Below, piece after piece: positions 12,220-22,733 of a stretch of DNA of 64,000 bases (within the stretch, counting starts at the first letter, position 1; each line of letters opens with the position of its first letter). This DNA comes from Pseudopyrenochaeta lycopersici (lineage: Eukaryota > Ascomycota > Dothideomycetes > Pleosporales > Pseudopyrenochaetaceae). The notes under the pieces were generated by a model, which worked only from the letters and a program-made list of their open reading frames with translations, ran no database searches and was not told where the DNA came from. The position numbers and the translations under genes were made by a program. The DNA is taken from positions 1 through 64,000 of the forward strand of contig NHZP01000007.1 of the NCBI GenBank assembly GCA_003313425.1, given 5' to 3'.

Positions 12220-14343
12220 GCCAGGCCCGCTGTGAGCATCATTAACTGGGAGTTTCAAGTCCGTACAAGCTGCGGAGACAAGACAAAGTCCAGCTACTCA
12301 GGTGTGGTAAGCGCGGTGGTTAAACAGAGCGTAGCTCCTGGACCAAAGAACATTGTCATCAATCCCACTGGGGATGGATTCAATGCGCGATGGGATCCAC
12401 CGGATGGTGGCTTCAACGTGCAGCTTTACGAAGTTTTCACATACGATGTGGACGAGCCTTGTGCTTGGCTTCTGTCGCGCGGCATCAAAGGTAACTCCAT
12501 CACAGTCAACGGCCTCTAGCCGGGACACAGACATGTATTAGCCATAAGCACCTGGACAGACCTAGGCCCTGGCTTCCCATCCGTGCCACCTCGAGTCAAG
12601 CCTGGAGCTGGAGCACCTGGGGCGCCCTCCAATCTCAAGGTAAACACCAAAGACGGAACTACGGTAATCTTGAATTTTGATGGCTCTGCCAACGCTGCTA
12701 ACTATCGAGCATGGACGCGGAATACCAATAACGCCTCAGACTTCTCCAAGGCCGACCTGTCTGTGGTTGGCCAGCCTTGCTTAGGTATTGCGTTTCTTTT
12801 CCCGGGAGTCTGGAACTATGAGTTTTGCGTTACTGCAATGAATGGTATGTACACATTCCGATAGGCCGATTCATTCAATACTAAACTCTACTAGGAAATC
12901 TCGAAAGTCCAAAATCAAACTGTGTTGTAGGTTCCAAAGATGTTACTCCTGGTGTATCAGAATGCCCGGCGGAACCGACGTTTGAGTGTGGTTGGGGCTC
13001 GCCTGGAAATGGTGGCGATGGATCTGGCCAACCAGGCCAACCAGGCGACGGTGGAAGTAATGGTGGTGGAGGAGGCGGTGGCGGTGGTGGTGGGGGCAAT
13101 AATGGAGGCGACGGAAATGTCTACATTGACCCTGCGATCTGGAACTCTCCGACGCCGCATGTCACCTGCAGCCCGCCTTGCAACTTTATCCTCCCTCCAA
13201 AGGTTCTGCCTACGCCAACAACCATTACCTTGCCGCCGTATACCACCGACCTTGAGGTCGTCTGGACTCTTGACGGTCGAACGACACGTTCGTTCAAGAC
13301 AACAACCATAACTCTCCCTCCGGTTACCACGAGGACCATAGAATTTTGGGAGCAATCATTTCCCCCAGGTCCGGCATTTACCTTTAGTCCTGTGCCACGT
13401 ATTCGCCCAACACCAACTCCTATTACCAACGATAAAAATCCTGAGGTTACCAGAACCATAACGCCAGTTCCCTACCCAACCGAACCACCTACGCCGGGCA
13501 GTGATGATGATCGTAAATATGGTGGGCCGTATCCACCAATAGTCATTGACATTGGGCCTCCTGGTCCGATTTGCCCAAGCGGTTGTGGCTTCCCATGCGT
13601 TGGTTGTGGGTCCTCTCCCGGGCCATGCATTCCATTGCTCACGTGTCCGAGAGACCAGGGAGGTTTCCAAGACCCTCAAGGTCCCGACAAAGATAATGAT
13701 GATGACGACGATGATGATGACGATGGGGATGAAACGCCACCTTGTCCTTTTGGCCCAGCAGATAAGCTGGATCCATTGAATCCACGGGATCTTGGACCGG
13801 ACGAAGTCATCGACATTCGCTATTCTGGATATCCTGGCACAAGTGATTCTGATCAGGGTGCAGACAATCCTCCTCAGCAGCCAACGTCCCGAACGCCAAC
13901 ACCAACGCCGGCGCCAACACCAACGCCAACGCCCCAACCACAGAAGTCACAGCGCTTTTATGTCTTCTACGTCAACTATATTGATGAGATCTCCAATGAC
14001 ATGGAATGGCAGTTCTTCAACATTCCTTGGTCAACAACAAGTTGGTATGTGTGTGAGACAGAGGAATCTTTACGATGTGGCGATGGCACGATGGCACGAA
14101 CAGATGTCGACTAGCACCAGATGGTGAACTGACAAATCCCCCTTGGCCAAACGGTGAATGGACTATGACAACTGGAGACGCTCAAGGATGTGTGTACAAG
14201 AGCGATGGTAGAGGCCCTGGAACATTGAAATGTCCGAACAAGGACTCGGTGAGCTGTCAAGCAGCAGTGAATCCAGAGGAGATCGTTTGTCCTCCTATAT
14301 CCTGGGCTGAGAACTACTTCAACAAGGTCATATGTGATTGGTA
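12220..14343 (+). pseudogene. Fibronectin-III secreted-type protein with Cys/Pro/Asp-rich tail, broken
   Basis: Exon 1 (about 12220-12844) encodes two FN3-like beta-sandwich units. A TAG at 12517-12519 sits where a Gln is expected. A 50-bp intron (12845-12894; GTATGT, TACTAAAC branch, CTAG) joins it in frame to exon 2. Exon 2 has a Gly tract, then a YIDPAIW segment, Thr/Pro-rich repeats, a PICPSGCGFPC cysteine motif, an Asp run (13690-13730) and a Thr-Pro linker. This tail resembles the C-terminal extensions of fungal class V chitinase-like cell-wall proteins; I see no GH18 catalytic domain. At 14082-14097 the octamer GATGGCAC is duplicated, shifting the frame; the downstream frame (14098-14343) carries the Cys-rich end up to TAG. 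No start or signal peptide is visible. Confidence 0.65.
12845..12894 (+). other. Spliceosomal intron in the FN3 pseudogene
   Basis: GTATGT at the 5' end, TACTAAAC branch site at 12879 and CTAG at the 3' end, 50 bp, phase 1. Splicing keeps the same protein frame open on both sides. Confidence 0.75.
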
Positions 14344-14445
14344 GGTCTCATGATGGCAGGTAATCGAAGCAATAGATTGGATCTATAAGGAGATAAGGTT
14401 CTTGCTTTATGAGGTATTATATGCCATGCTGCAACCTAATATTGA

Positions 14446-15215
14446 CTATCTCACGCCCATCTCATCGTATTGACGCGCCGTCGCGCTACGCAATGTGTAG
14501 TCTAGATGGCTCCGAGTTGCATGTAATGCCTGACCAAATAGATTCTGTCCCCATTGTTCCTTGCCAACTTGAATAGCGTCCGCGGCGTTAAAGCCGATTC
14601 CAAACAATCGATCATGAGGAGATGCGAGTACAAACTCTCTCGTGCCGAAGGACTCCAACCGCCCCTTCAAGGGAGCTGAAACGAAGAATTTCGCGATATT
14701 TGCGCGAGTCGCAATATCCAAAGCATCTGGGAGTCAGTGAGTAGAAGAACAGGGCATATGATCATTGAGAGAAACAGTACGTTCTTCCCAAATTTTGTCA
14801 TTAACTCCCTTTATATTGCCTCCCCATAACTTTTGCGCTTCTGCAGTGTCCGCGGCCAATATCTGTTTCAGTGCATCCTGTGAGTTTATTAGCGATTAGA
14901 AGAAAGCCAGAAGGAAATTTTTACATTATCCCCAAATAGCCGGGCTTTCTCTGCTAGTATGGAGTGTCCAACAGAAGTATATCGCACGCCACTTTCTTTG
15001 AACACACAATTGTACCACGGAGAGAGGAACCCAACTTCTCTCTCCGTCTCCTTCCAGAAGAACACTGGACGGTCTCCGTCCTCAGTTGGTTCCTGGGCGG
15101 TGCTTCTGTTTGCGATCGACCGTTGCTGACGACCTCGATTGCCAGCCTCTGAGCGGGCACTTGGCCGAGCTGCGCGGGTTGCCGGCTTCTTACTTTTACT
15201 CTTTGCTTTAGGCAT
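14446..15215 (-). CDS. NADAR-domain protein (YbiA-like N-glycosidase family), three exons
   Basis: Exons 15215-14925, 14877-14781 and 14726-14446 join to 222 codons plus stop. The introns are 14924-14878 (47 bp) and 14780-14727 (54 bp), both GT...AG with CTAAT/CTGAC branch sites. After a Lys/Arg/Ala-rich N terminus (1-50) comes the NADAR fold: FFWKETEREVGFLSPWY (52-68), YTSVGHSILAEKARLFGDN (79-97), then W-x2-NLFG and a TRSHL helix near the end. The family hydrolyses N-glycosidic bonds of ADP-ribose or riboflavin-pathway intermediates and can remove ADP-ribose from DNA guanine. Where bacterial members usually have a Glu before the His, this protein has Gly83, so activity is uncertain. The basic N terminus could aid nuclear or nucleic-acid targeting (inference). 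Confidence 0.82.
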
Positions 15216-15385
15216 TGAGTTTTGTAAAATCTGCGAAAGCTAGTCGCTGTAGAGTTGGCTGTGGCCTCATACATATGATCAAAGGCTAGGCTTGGTGGGC
15301 ATGGAGTGATTGGCCGGTTCTTCGGCCATACTTCCTTCTTACACCCCACTAAAATATTCTCGTTTAAATAGCGGGCCTGAGGGGG

Positions 15386-16145
15386 CTAGCGGACATCTGT
15401 CACCACAGGCACAGAAAACCCTTCCACAGCACTCCCTGCCATAGAGTCCATTCGCACAAAGGGCGCACGGGGCAACATACACTCCGTACAATAAAAGTGT
15501 TGCGTGCATTCACTGGCTAGCAAAAATGATCGCTAACAATGCGAGTTGAACTAACCTTGGTCATCAAGCCCCGCAAGTTTCACACGAAACGTGTCCAGGA
15601 GGACAGTAAAAGATGCCTCCTCTAGAACGCTAACAAACGCTGTACAAAACACCAACTCCTTAGCCGCTGCGGTGGATAACACCAGATCATTCGGCCCCGC
15701 CAACATGCTGCTGCAACCGCAATGCTTTACGTCGCTGCACAATGGAAGCCGCCCACTCTCCCGCACTACGCACCACTCCGTTTCTGGGTAGTGTGTCACA
15801 AGACAACTAACGCTGTACTTTTCTGCCCGAAAAACCTAAAATACTATTAGCGTGGTTAGTCGTACTTATCGTACGAATTTAGGTCGTACACGCCGTCATT
15901 CTTTTCAAGAAGTCCACCCTTGGACAACGGGTTACCCCCGTGATCCTCACCTTAAACTGCAGCACCGTCTTCTCCGGTGCCTGAAAGCGTAGCCACGCTC
16001 TGAACAATGGTTCGAAATGCGCTGCATCCCCATCGCACTGCTTTTCTAACTCTAAAAAGTCGTTGATTGTCGCCCCCGCTCCAAATTGCTCCGCAACAAT
16101 GGATTGCACTTCCGGCAAAAATCTTTTCAGATCAAGCATAGCCAT
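15386..16145 (-). CDS. Unrecognised 206-residue Cys-containing protein, three exons
   Basis: The model has exons 16145-15936, 15835-15556 and 15516-15386 with introns of 100 and 39 bp (GTAACC...TTTTAG and GTTAGT...GCTAG). The joins keep one frame and give exactly 207 codons including TAG. The N-terminal third is helical (LKRFLPEVQSIVAEQFG, about residues 5-21). The middle has a hydrophobic beta-like stretch and scattered Cys. The end carries C-x2-H-x2-C-x2-C (ECTQHFYCTEC), which could bind one zinc ion. I recognise no family. It lies upstream of the NADAR gene on the same strand with about 170 bp between them. The first intron's 5' site is the least certain part; an alternative is an unspliced shorter gene starting near 15799. 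Confidence 0.5.
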
Positions 16146-16537
16146 CCCCCCATACAGCCGTATGGAACAACAGGACAAAAGGGGTGTGAGACGCCGGCTC
16201 CTCCGCGCAACGAGGGGCAGCCGCCCCCTCTTATACCTCTCGCTCACCCATCCTCTCGGATTTTGTTTTCGCCGTCTCCCGACATAGTCCCTCCCGGGTG
16301 GTGTGCCCCGCCCACCAATCAGCTTCAAAGAAGTTAGTGATGCTAAGACATCACGCAATTAGCCTTCCCATAAACAAGTTAGTGGTAAGTGTCTCCGCCA
16401 ATCATTTCTTACAAACAAACGCCCTAGCCAGGGCCCCCCCTGGGGTGTCACGCTGTGACATGGGCTCCACCCACACGCTAGTCGTTAGTGTGAAAGTAGT
16501 TGACGCACGCGCCAACTTGTCCAACTTTTACTAAGGG
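16146..16537. other. Upstream region of the 206-residue gene
   Basis: This GC-balanced stretch has C-runs (CCCCCCC at 16433) and no supported gene. Overlapping short ORFs on both strands look accidental. It probably holds the promoter of the minus-strand gene that starts at 16145. Confidence 0.45.
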
Positions 16538-16580
16538 GAACCCTAACCCTAATCCCTGAGCCAACCCTAATACCCTCCCT
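16538..16580 (+). repeat. Degenerate CCCTAA (telomere-type) repeats
   Basis: The stretch AACCCTAACCCTAATCCC followed by CAACCCTAATACCC gives two perfect and two imperfect CCCTAA units. It is too short for a telomere and could be chance in a C-rich strand, but a telomere-linked-helicase-like relic lies 4 kb away. Confidence 0.4.
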
Positions 16581-17359
16581 CTTCCTCCGTCTCACACCAC
16601 ACTGGTCACATCCGCTCTCTATGCTGTTTCCCTAGCCACACCCCGTACGCCTCTGTATCTGTCCCTACAAACCCACACTCCCTCACTACCTCTACACCCT
16701 CTACTACCCCGCTCCCTGCATATGCTAGCGGAACCACTACATTCAGCCACTAACACCTATTTTCTATCTTCTCTCCTGTTGCACAGTACTTCTAACTTAC
16801 CCAGCACCGTCATCAGCTATGTGTCCCTCCCCCATCTTAAATCAGTCGTCAAAACCCATCCATCTCTTGCACTCGTACCCTGCATTCCTCTCACACTACA
16901 TCGTCCCGTGATCTCTCCACTCCATCTCCTCCGCCCCTCCTGCTCTCTCCCACCCAAGCACCCAGCACACTACACACCCCTGCCGCAGCTCGCTGAACTT
17001 CTTCTCTACTATCTCCCACTCCCGTGCCCACTACCCTCACTCTTCCATCCACTTTTCCACTCCCTCACCGCACCGGTCGCACCTAACCTCTCCTGCCTCC
17101 TCGCATCTCACCCCCTCCCCATCCAAGTACCGGCTCATGACCTCTCATCGACAACCCCTATCAATCAAAAACTGCCCTATGGCCTACATGTCGATATCCT
17201 CACTCTTCTTCCGCATTGTCTCCTCTACCTTGCCTTCTTCCACAACCACTACTACGTCTACATGCTCCCCCGCTCGTCCACCCTGTCCACTCTCTTGGGC
17301 GTAGTCCATCATGCTCCACGGCATCCCTATATGCAAGATGAACACAATCCTAGGGAAGT
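16581..17359. other. G-poor, pyrimidine-rich tract without a supported gene
   Basis: The plus strand is dominated by C, T and A with few G over nearly 800 bases. A 216-codon plus-strand ORF (16722-17372) spans it, but its product is a low-complexity Leu/Pro/Ser/His string expected from the base skew. Similar skewed sequence resumes on the other side of the hAT element (20590-20700), suggesting that the transposon split one tract. Confidence 0.5.
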
Positions 17360-20300
17360 CCAGAGCTCGTAACGTACGGAGCTCCGGATCCATGGAGCTA
17401 GCTCCATGAGCTACGTAGTTCCATGGATCTCATGGAGCTGCGCGCCTTGCCTAATCGGGTAAAAAATGAAGCTTTTTTTAGCATGCTCAAGACATTGTTT
17501 CAACACAACTATTTATGTTGAAACCTCGGTTGTTTGACGTTGGCCCTCCCCCTTGTAGTCTCTGTAGACATCTATAGTGATTCAATAATCATTGAATATG
17601 TCCTAAAATCCCCTAAGCAGGCTTCGGAACACCCTAAGAAGGGCTTCAAGGCTTTCTACGTCCCAGATTACCCCATCCAGACCTTCACCTTCGCCAGCTT
17701 CCACCCCGTCTCGCAAGCGCACTGACCGTCGGCGTCCCATTGATGTACTGTCAGACAGTGACGCCTCTGCTTATGAGACTGACGGCGGCAAAAAGCCTTC
17801 CAGAGGCCCTCAATCTCATGGAGGAACTTAAGAGGCTCGCCGACGAGCTCCAAAGAGGCCTAGGGTGGCTGAATTTGACTACGACTGGGTTAATTATGAC
17901 AAAATCCCTGGATACTTGGCGGATGAGCGGCAGGTTAGGAGACGCGCTGGCTACTGGCTGTACGGAGTACCCTTACAGCGTGTAGAGGATAATACACAGT
18001 GGTATCTTTGTAAGCACTGTCACTTGGAGGATTCTCCGCAAAACGCTGTGTTGAAGGTCAATGGCGGAGGCGGCGTCCTTAATTATCTCCGCGCACGCCA
18101 TACAGAGCAGTACAATCACGTAAGGAGCCTCCTAGTCAAGAGTCCCGTCGCTAAGAAAGGCATATCATCTATCCTAGCTACTTTAGACGAAAAGGATCCT
18201 GTACAATAAGCTATACACAGTAAAGCTGTAACAGTGTTTAATCCCTAGGGCATACAAAAGGACTTACTTACCTGGATTGTAGCCGACAAGATTCCCTTCT
18301 ATAAGCTGAGTAGTGAGTATTTTAGGAGATTACTTAGCCGTATGGAGCTCACCGGCTAGAGTCTCCTGCCTAACGATTGAACCATGCGGAACTGGGTCCT
18401 TTAATAGTTTGAAGCTAAGAAGGAGGTCCTTAGGAAGGCCTTGAAGGATTGCCCTGGCAAAATACATCTATTATTTGACGGGTGGACTAATTGGAGGATA
18501 TGAGTATTGCTTGCAATTGTTTGGTTACTGGGTGGATGTCAGCAATAAGTGTAATACGGCCCTCCTATCTCTACTGGAGATGGAATCTCTACATACAGGA
18601 ACTAACATAAGAAAGGCTATAATGCAAACGCTTGAGGCCTTTGGAACCGAGAGAAAAACGGGCGCATGGGCTTGTGATAACGCCTCTATAAATGATCAAG
18701 CGCTCACGTAGCTGGGTGTAGTTTTACACTTCGACCCTATCCACTGGAGGATTAGATGTGCTGGCTATATCCTTAATCTTATAGCTAGAGAGCTATTTTA
18801 CGGTATTAATTATGAGATATTTGACGTCTCTAAGAGAGAGCTTACTTCTCTAAAGGAAGAGACTAGCTACTATCGTAGCCGTGGACTGATTGCTGTCATT
18901 CGATTGATCGTAAACTGGATTCGTAAATCTCTAGGGCGGATATAACGCTTTAACGAAGCTTAAGGACACATTTAGAGAGAAGAAAACCTTGAAGGAGGTC
19001 GTACGCCAGATCCCCTAGTGTTGCTTCCTGATAATGATACTTGGTAAGCGACTTTCTGTATAATGTCTTGTTTCTGACTTCTCTATAGGTAGAATTTGAC
19101 AGCAGACATGATTGAACGCGCCTACCGGCTACGGCGTGTTCTGGATTACTTCTTCAGGCATGAGAGAGGTACGTACGAGCTTAAGGTTCGGCTAGTTGAG
19201 AAAAGTACGATAGGAAGTCGTCCTGAGGACTCATTGACACGTTTTGTTTTGAACACCAGTTGATGGTAAAGGACTGGCAGTAAGTTGAGGAGATCCTAGA
19301 GGTCCTTGCACTGTTTCGAGAGGCCACTTTGAAGCTTGAAGGACGTCCTGATGAGCAGAAAGAGGAGCCTCTAATTATGTTGGTATCTCTTATACTTAAT
19401 TCGACGATGGACGCCCTAGAGAAGCTGAAAACTCGCACCCTGAGGACCTACGGCAACAAAGGAATATACATCGGCGTTGAGCAGGCGTGGAACAAGGCTT
19501 ATAAGTTCTACAACTCGACTACTAAGAGTCTATTGTACGCTGCTGCCATGATACTTAATCCTCGATGGAAAGTAGCTGGTTGTATAGAGCTCTGGGGCAA
19601 CACTCATGCTGTGGACCAGCTTGTAAAAGTTAGACGATTCTTTAAGGACAACTATGGTAGCCTCCCTACGGTTGCACGTGAACCTTTGAGTCCTATTAAA
19701 CTCCCTAATCCTACTCAGCAATCGAGGTACGGGTCGTTTAATTCTGCGATAGATCAACTGGGCAAGAGGTCTACGACTCTGGCGCCTATGAGGACTGTTG
19801 ACGACGAGATTACTGCGTACTTGCAGGAGGATTATACTAGCAGCTCACATCCCTCTGAGTACTGGAGGCTTCGTATTGTCCAGTTAAGGTATCCTAGGCT
19901 CTCTCGCATGGCAATTGATGTGTACGCTACGCCCGCTATGAGTGACGAACCTGAGAGAGTCTTCAACCTAGGTGGAAATACAGTTACAGCACATCGGGCA
20001 TCTCTTATTAAGGACACACAAGAAGCTCTAGTTTGCCTTAGCTACTAGGTAAGTAATCTTAACATGGAACTAGAGTTACTAGGAACAATTGAACAGAGCT
20101 CTTACGCCAGCAGCAGTCAAGGCTCCTTAATAGGCGACTTTGACGTGACATCTTATCATCCTTTCTCACAGCTAGAGGGTAATTAAGACAATTTTGGGTA
20201 GAGATCTGTTAAGGTCCTAACGTAGAGATTAGCAGTGTAGAATTTATAAAATGCGTTAAATATTTAGTTAGTAATTTGGTTTAATAACGTAGGCGCCAGC

Positions 20301-20588
20301 GCCTCTCTTGATAGAAATGAACGCATAAAAAGGCCCTATAGCTACACGTTCTCTTAAACGCACGACGTCAAATTATTAATTGCCTACTGTTAGCTTTACT
20401 ACAGCGGCAACCTGAGAATCTGATAAACTAAGCTTTCTGACGAATAATTGGGGAACTACTCTACTAACTGCTTTTAGACTAGCCATCAGCTACGTATAGA
20501 TCTATGGAGCTACGTAGCTCATGGAGTTGCCTAATTGGGACAGAGCTCCATAGATTCAGATCTAAGATCCGTCCGTTACGAGCTCTGG
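17360..20588 (+). mobile_element. hAT-type DNA transposon, decayed
   Basis: The ends are inverted: CCAGAGCTCGTAACG at 17360-17374 and its reverse complement at 20574-20588. Both subterminal regions (17385-17440, 20500-20560) carry clusters of ATGGAGCTACGTAGCTC-like palindromes, the kind of site hAT transposases bind. A decayed transposase lies between them. The 8-bp flanks do not match (AGGGAAGT versus CTCACACT), so either the true ends differ by a few bases, the duplication has decayed, or recombination replaced one flank. Confidence 0.8.
17700..20048 (+). pseudogene. hAT transposase relic
   Basis: In order: a charged N terminus; a BED-type zinc finger (WYLCKHC near 18000 with an RARHTEQYNH partner near 18095); the HLLFDGWT catalytic-region motif (near 18470); a WACDNAS box (18666-18686); HWRIRCAGYILNLIAREL (near 18740); and the C-terminal dimerisation region with YPRLSRMAIDVYATPA and EPERVF (19880-19970), ending at TAG 20046. 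Numerous stops and at least one frame change separate these blocks, so no full transposase is encoded. Mutations are modest compared with the Gypsy copies. Similarity is to fungal Restless-like hAT families. Confidence 0.85.
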
Positions 20589-20639
20589 CTCACACTGCTG
20601 CCAGCTCTTGAAGTACACTACCCCTCTCTACCCCTTCTA

Positions 20640-22253
20640 CTATAGCCCCTTCACTTAACACTTACCTACTACAATGCCTACCTTAGTAGCCTACCTACGC
20701 TTACACTATAATATAAAGTGCTATATGTTTAGCCGCACTATGCTTGCTTAGATATATATTATATTTATAACTAGCATGCTTACTGCCAGCTCTCCTTCTC
20801 ATACTAGTGGTAGCGTTGCTGTAACCAGCACAATTAGGCACACAAGCAGCCGTAAGTTCTTTACTATCGCCAGTTTTAGCCTCTATTCGCTTAACATAAA
20901 GATAAGATAGCACTTATTAACTACCACCCGCCGCAGCAGCCCCTTTATACAGAGCAGCCTAGTGCATAAGATAAAGTTGCTACTGCTTGTTAAATCCCTG
21001 GCTACATCTGCGCTAACTACTACAACTAACGCTAGGTTGCTCTCGCCGTGCTTCCACTTAATACACTTAACACTACACACCTAAATCTGCTTAACTAGAT
21101 CTTTAATAAGCGCTTAGTACAGTATAACTACTATAGTTACTCTATTTAGCTCTATGCATGCTAGCATAGTAAACAGTAAGCTCTTACCGCCTCTAGTTAG
21201 CAGCACAACAACTAGCAGTGTCTGTCTATCTAGCACTACATACATAGCTTGCTCTTGCTCTGCCGACTAGAAGCTAACGTCCTCTTTACCTAGCACCCGC
21301 TGTAGCGCCTTGTGCAAAGCGTCCTACCGCGTAGTCTCTATCTACATCTCTTTCTCCCTTAGTAGCATCGCCAGCCCTAATATGCTGTCCCACGCTGCCC
21401 TCTTCCGCCCTCGATTACAGCTTGCTGCTCCTACGCCTGCCTCTCTATCTATCCCTAAGAAACAGTGCTACGCTGTGCTAAGCGCGCGGAATGCGTTAAC
21501 TAACCGCGTGCTAAGATGCTTCACGATATTAATCAGCACGCTGTAGTTGTTAACCCCTATTGCAGTCGTCCGCGCGCTCTACAGCTCTATTATGTCCTCG
21601 CGATCGTCGCCTACTTCAGCCTTATCTATCTCCCTAATCTTGTCCTTATACCCCTTGCTAAAACCCTCGCTAACTTTTACTCTGCCTATCTCTACTACTG
21701 TATGCTGGTAGTCTAGCGTGTGTAGCGGTACCTTAAGCTACTTACCTGTCTTGCGCTTCAGCACCTTTATAAGTCGCTCAGTGCCCTAAGCCCCAGCGCT
21801 ATTCCCCTACACGTAGTCTGTTAGCTCTCCCCTAAGCACCTGCACTATAAGATACTCCTAAAACAGCTATACGTACGCTAAGTAAATAGCTATAACTTGC
21901 CCTAGCTATAGCAGCAGAAACTGCGGTACTACCTTTAGCTTGTCCTACTGCGGCTGCGACTTGTAGTAGCGGACTACTATCATCACCTGCCTGTCCACCA
22001 TAAATATGTTGCGGTCCTATAGCAGCCTGTTACAGAACTAGATTATTATTACCTTAGATCCTCGCCTAGGCTGCCCACTATTAATGTGATTACAGCCTAG
22101 CAGCAGCTCTAACAAGCGGTCGACTTAAAGCAAGTACTGCCACACCCGCCTGCTTCTCTACGTGCTGTTATTTGTCTATAGCCTTATACCGCCCTTTATA
22201 CAGTCACACGTTAAATATTTTAGTTACTAAGCGAGGTCGCTTAATACGCGTCG
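20640..22253 (-). pseudogene. RecQ-type helicase relic, telomere-linked-helicase-like
   Basis: Reading the minus strand, the centre shows helicase motifs in order: a SAEQEQAMYVVL motif 0/Q-like region (near 21260), motif I TRGGKSLLF (near 21190, degraded from TGGGKS), motif Ia, a degraded DECH box (NKCYLIF, near 20900), and motif III TATLP (near 20820). Upstream (21400-22150) is the YHKSQ- and YLAYV-containing region that precedes the helicase core in large subtelomeric RecQ proteins of fungi. Frequent TAG/TAA at Gln/Trp positions and RIP-type composition show it is dead. The N terminus is cut by the 240-bp repeat at 22254, and the C-terminal helicase lobe is missing or unrecognisable. The RecQ family is well supported; the subtelomeric subgroup is inferred. 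Confidence 0.7.
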
Positions 22254-22493
22254 TGTAACAAAGTATCGTAAATCTAAATCTTAGTGTTACAGCATGATTA
22301 CGCTAGGCCTTTCTAAGGGCTAGCGCGCACTACAGCGGACCTACTTAAAACCTGCGCTAGCTGCGCAGAGCAGAGATAACAAGTAGTATTCTCTTCTATA
22401 GCTAAGTAACAGTAATACAGAACTATCCCTTTACTATTATCTATAGTATAAAGTAAGTACTATTACCTAAAACTATATATTATATAATAATAC
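22254..22493 (+). repeat. 240-bp LTR-like repeat of element X, unit A
   Basis: It begins TGTAACAAAG and ends ATAATAATAC. The same 240 bp recurs directly after it (22494-22733) and inverted at 35570-35809. It cuts the N terminus of the RecQ relic. Confidence 0.75.
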
Positions 22494-22733
22494 TATAACA
22501 AAGTATTATAAATTTGAACCTTAGTGTTATAGTATAGTTGCGCTAGACCTTTTCGGGGGCTAGCGCGCACCGCGACAGACCTGCTTAAAACCTGCGCTGG
22601 CTGCGCGGAGCGGGGACGACAAGTATTATTCTCTCCTATAGCTAAGTAACAGCAATACAGAACTATCCCTTTACTATTATCTATAGTGTGAAGCAAGTAC
22701 TATTACCTAAAACTATACGTTACATAATAATAC
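22494..22733 (+). repeat. 240-bp LTR-like repeat of element X, unit B
   Basis: A second unit in direct tandem with the first and without a spacer. Its first bases read TATAACAAAG, a RIP change. It leads into the X leader and gag, so this is the 5' LTR of the X copy that follows. Confidence 0.75.

Noticed and set aside
12881..13937. Minus-strand ORFs, including a poly-proline product
   Set aside because: They are antisense shadows of the Gly, Thr/Pro and Asp-rich plus-strand exon.
16722..17372. 216-codon plus-strand ORF
   Set aside because: The product is Leu/Pro/Ser/His low complexity generated by a G-poor strand, where stop codons containing G are rare; no domain, intron or homologue-like motif.
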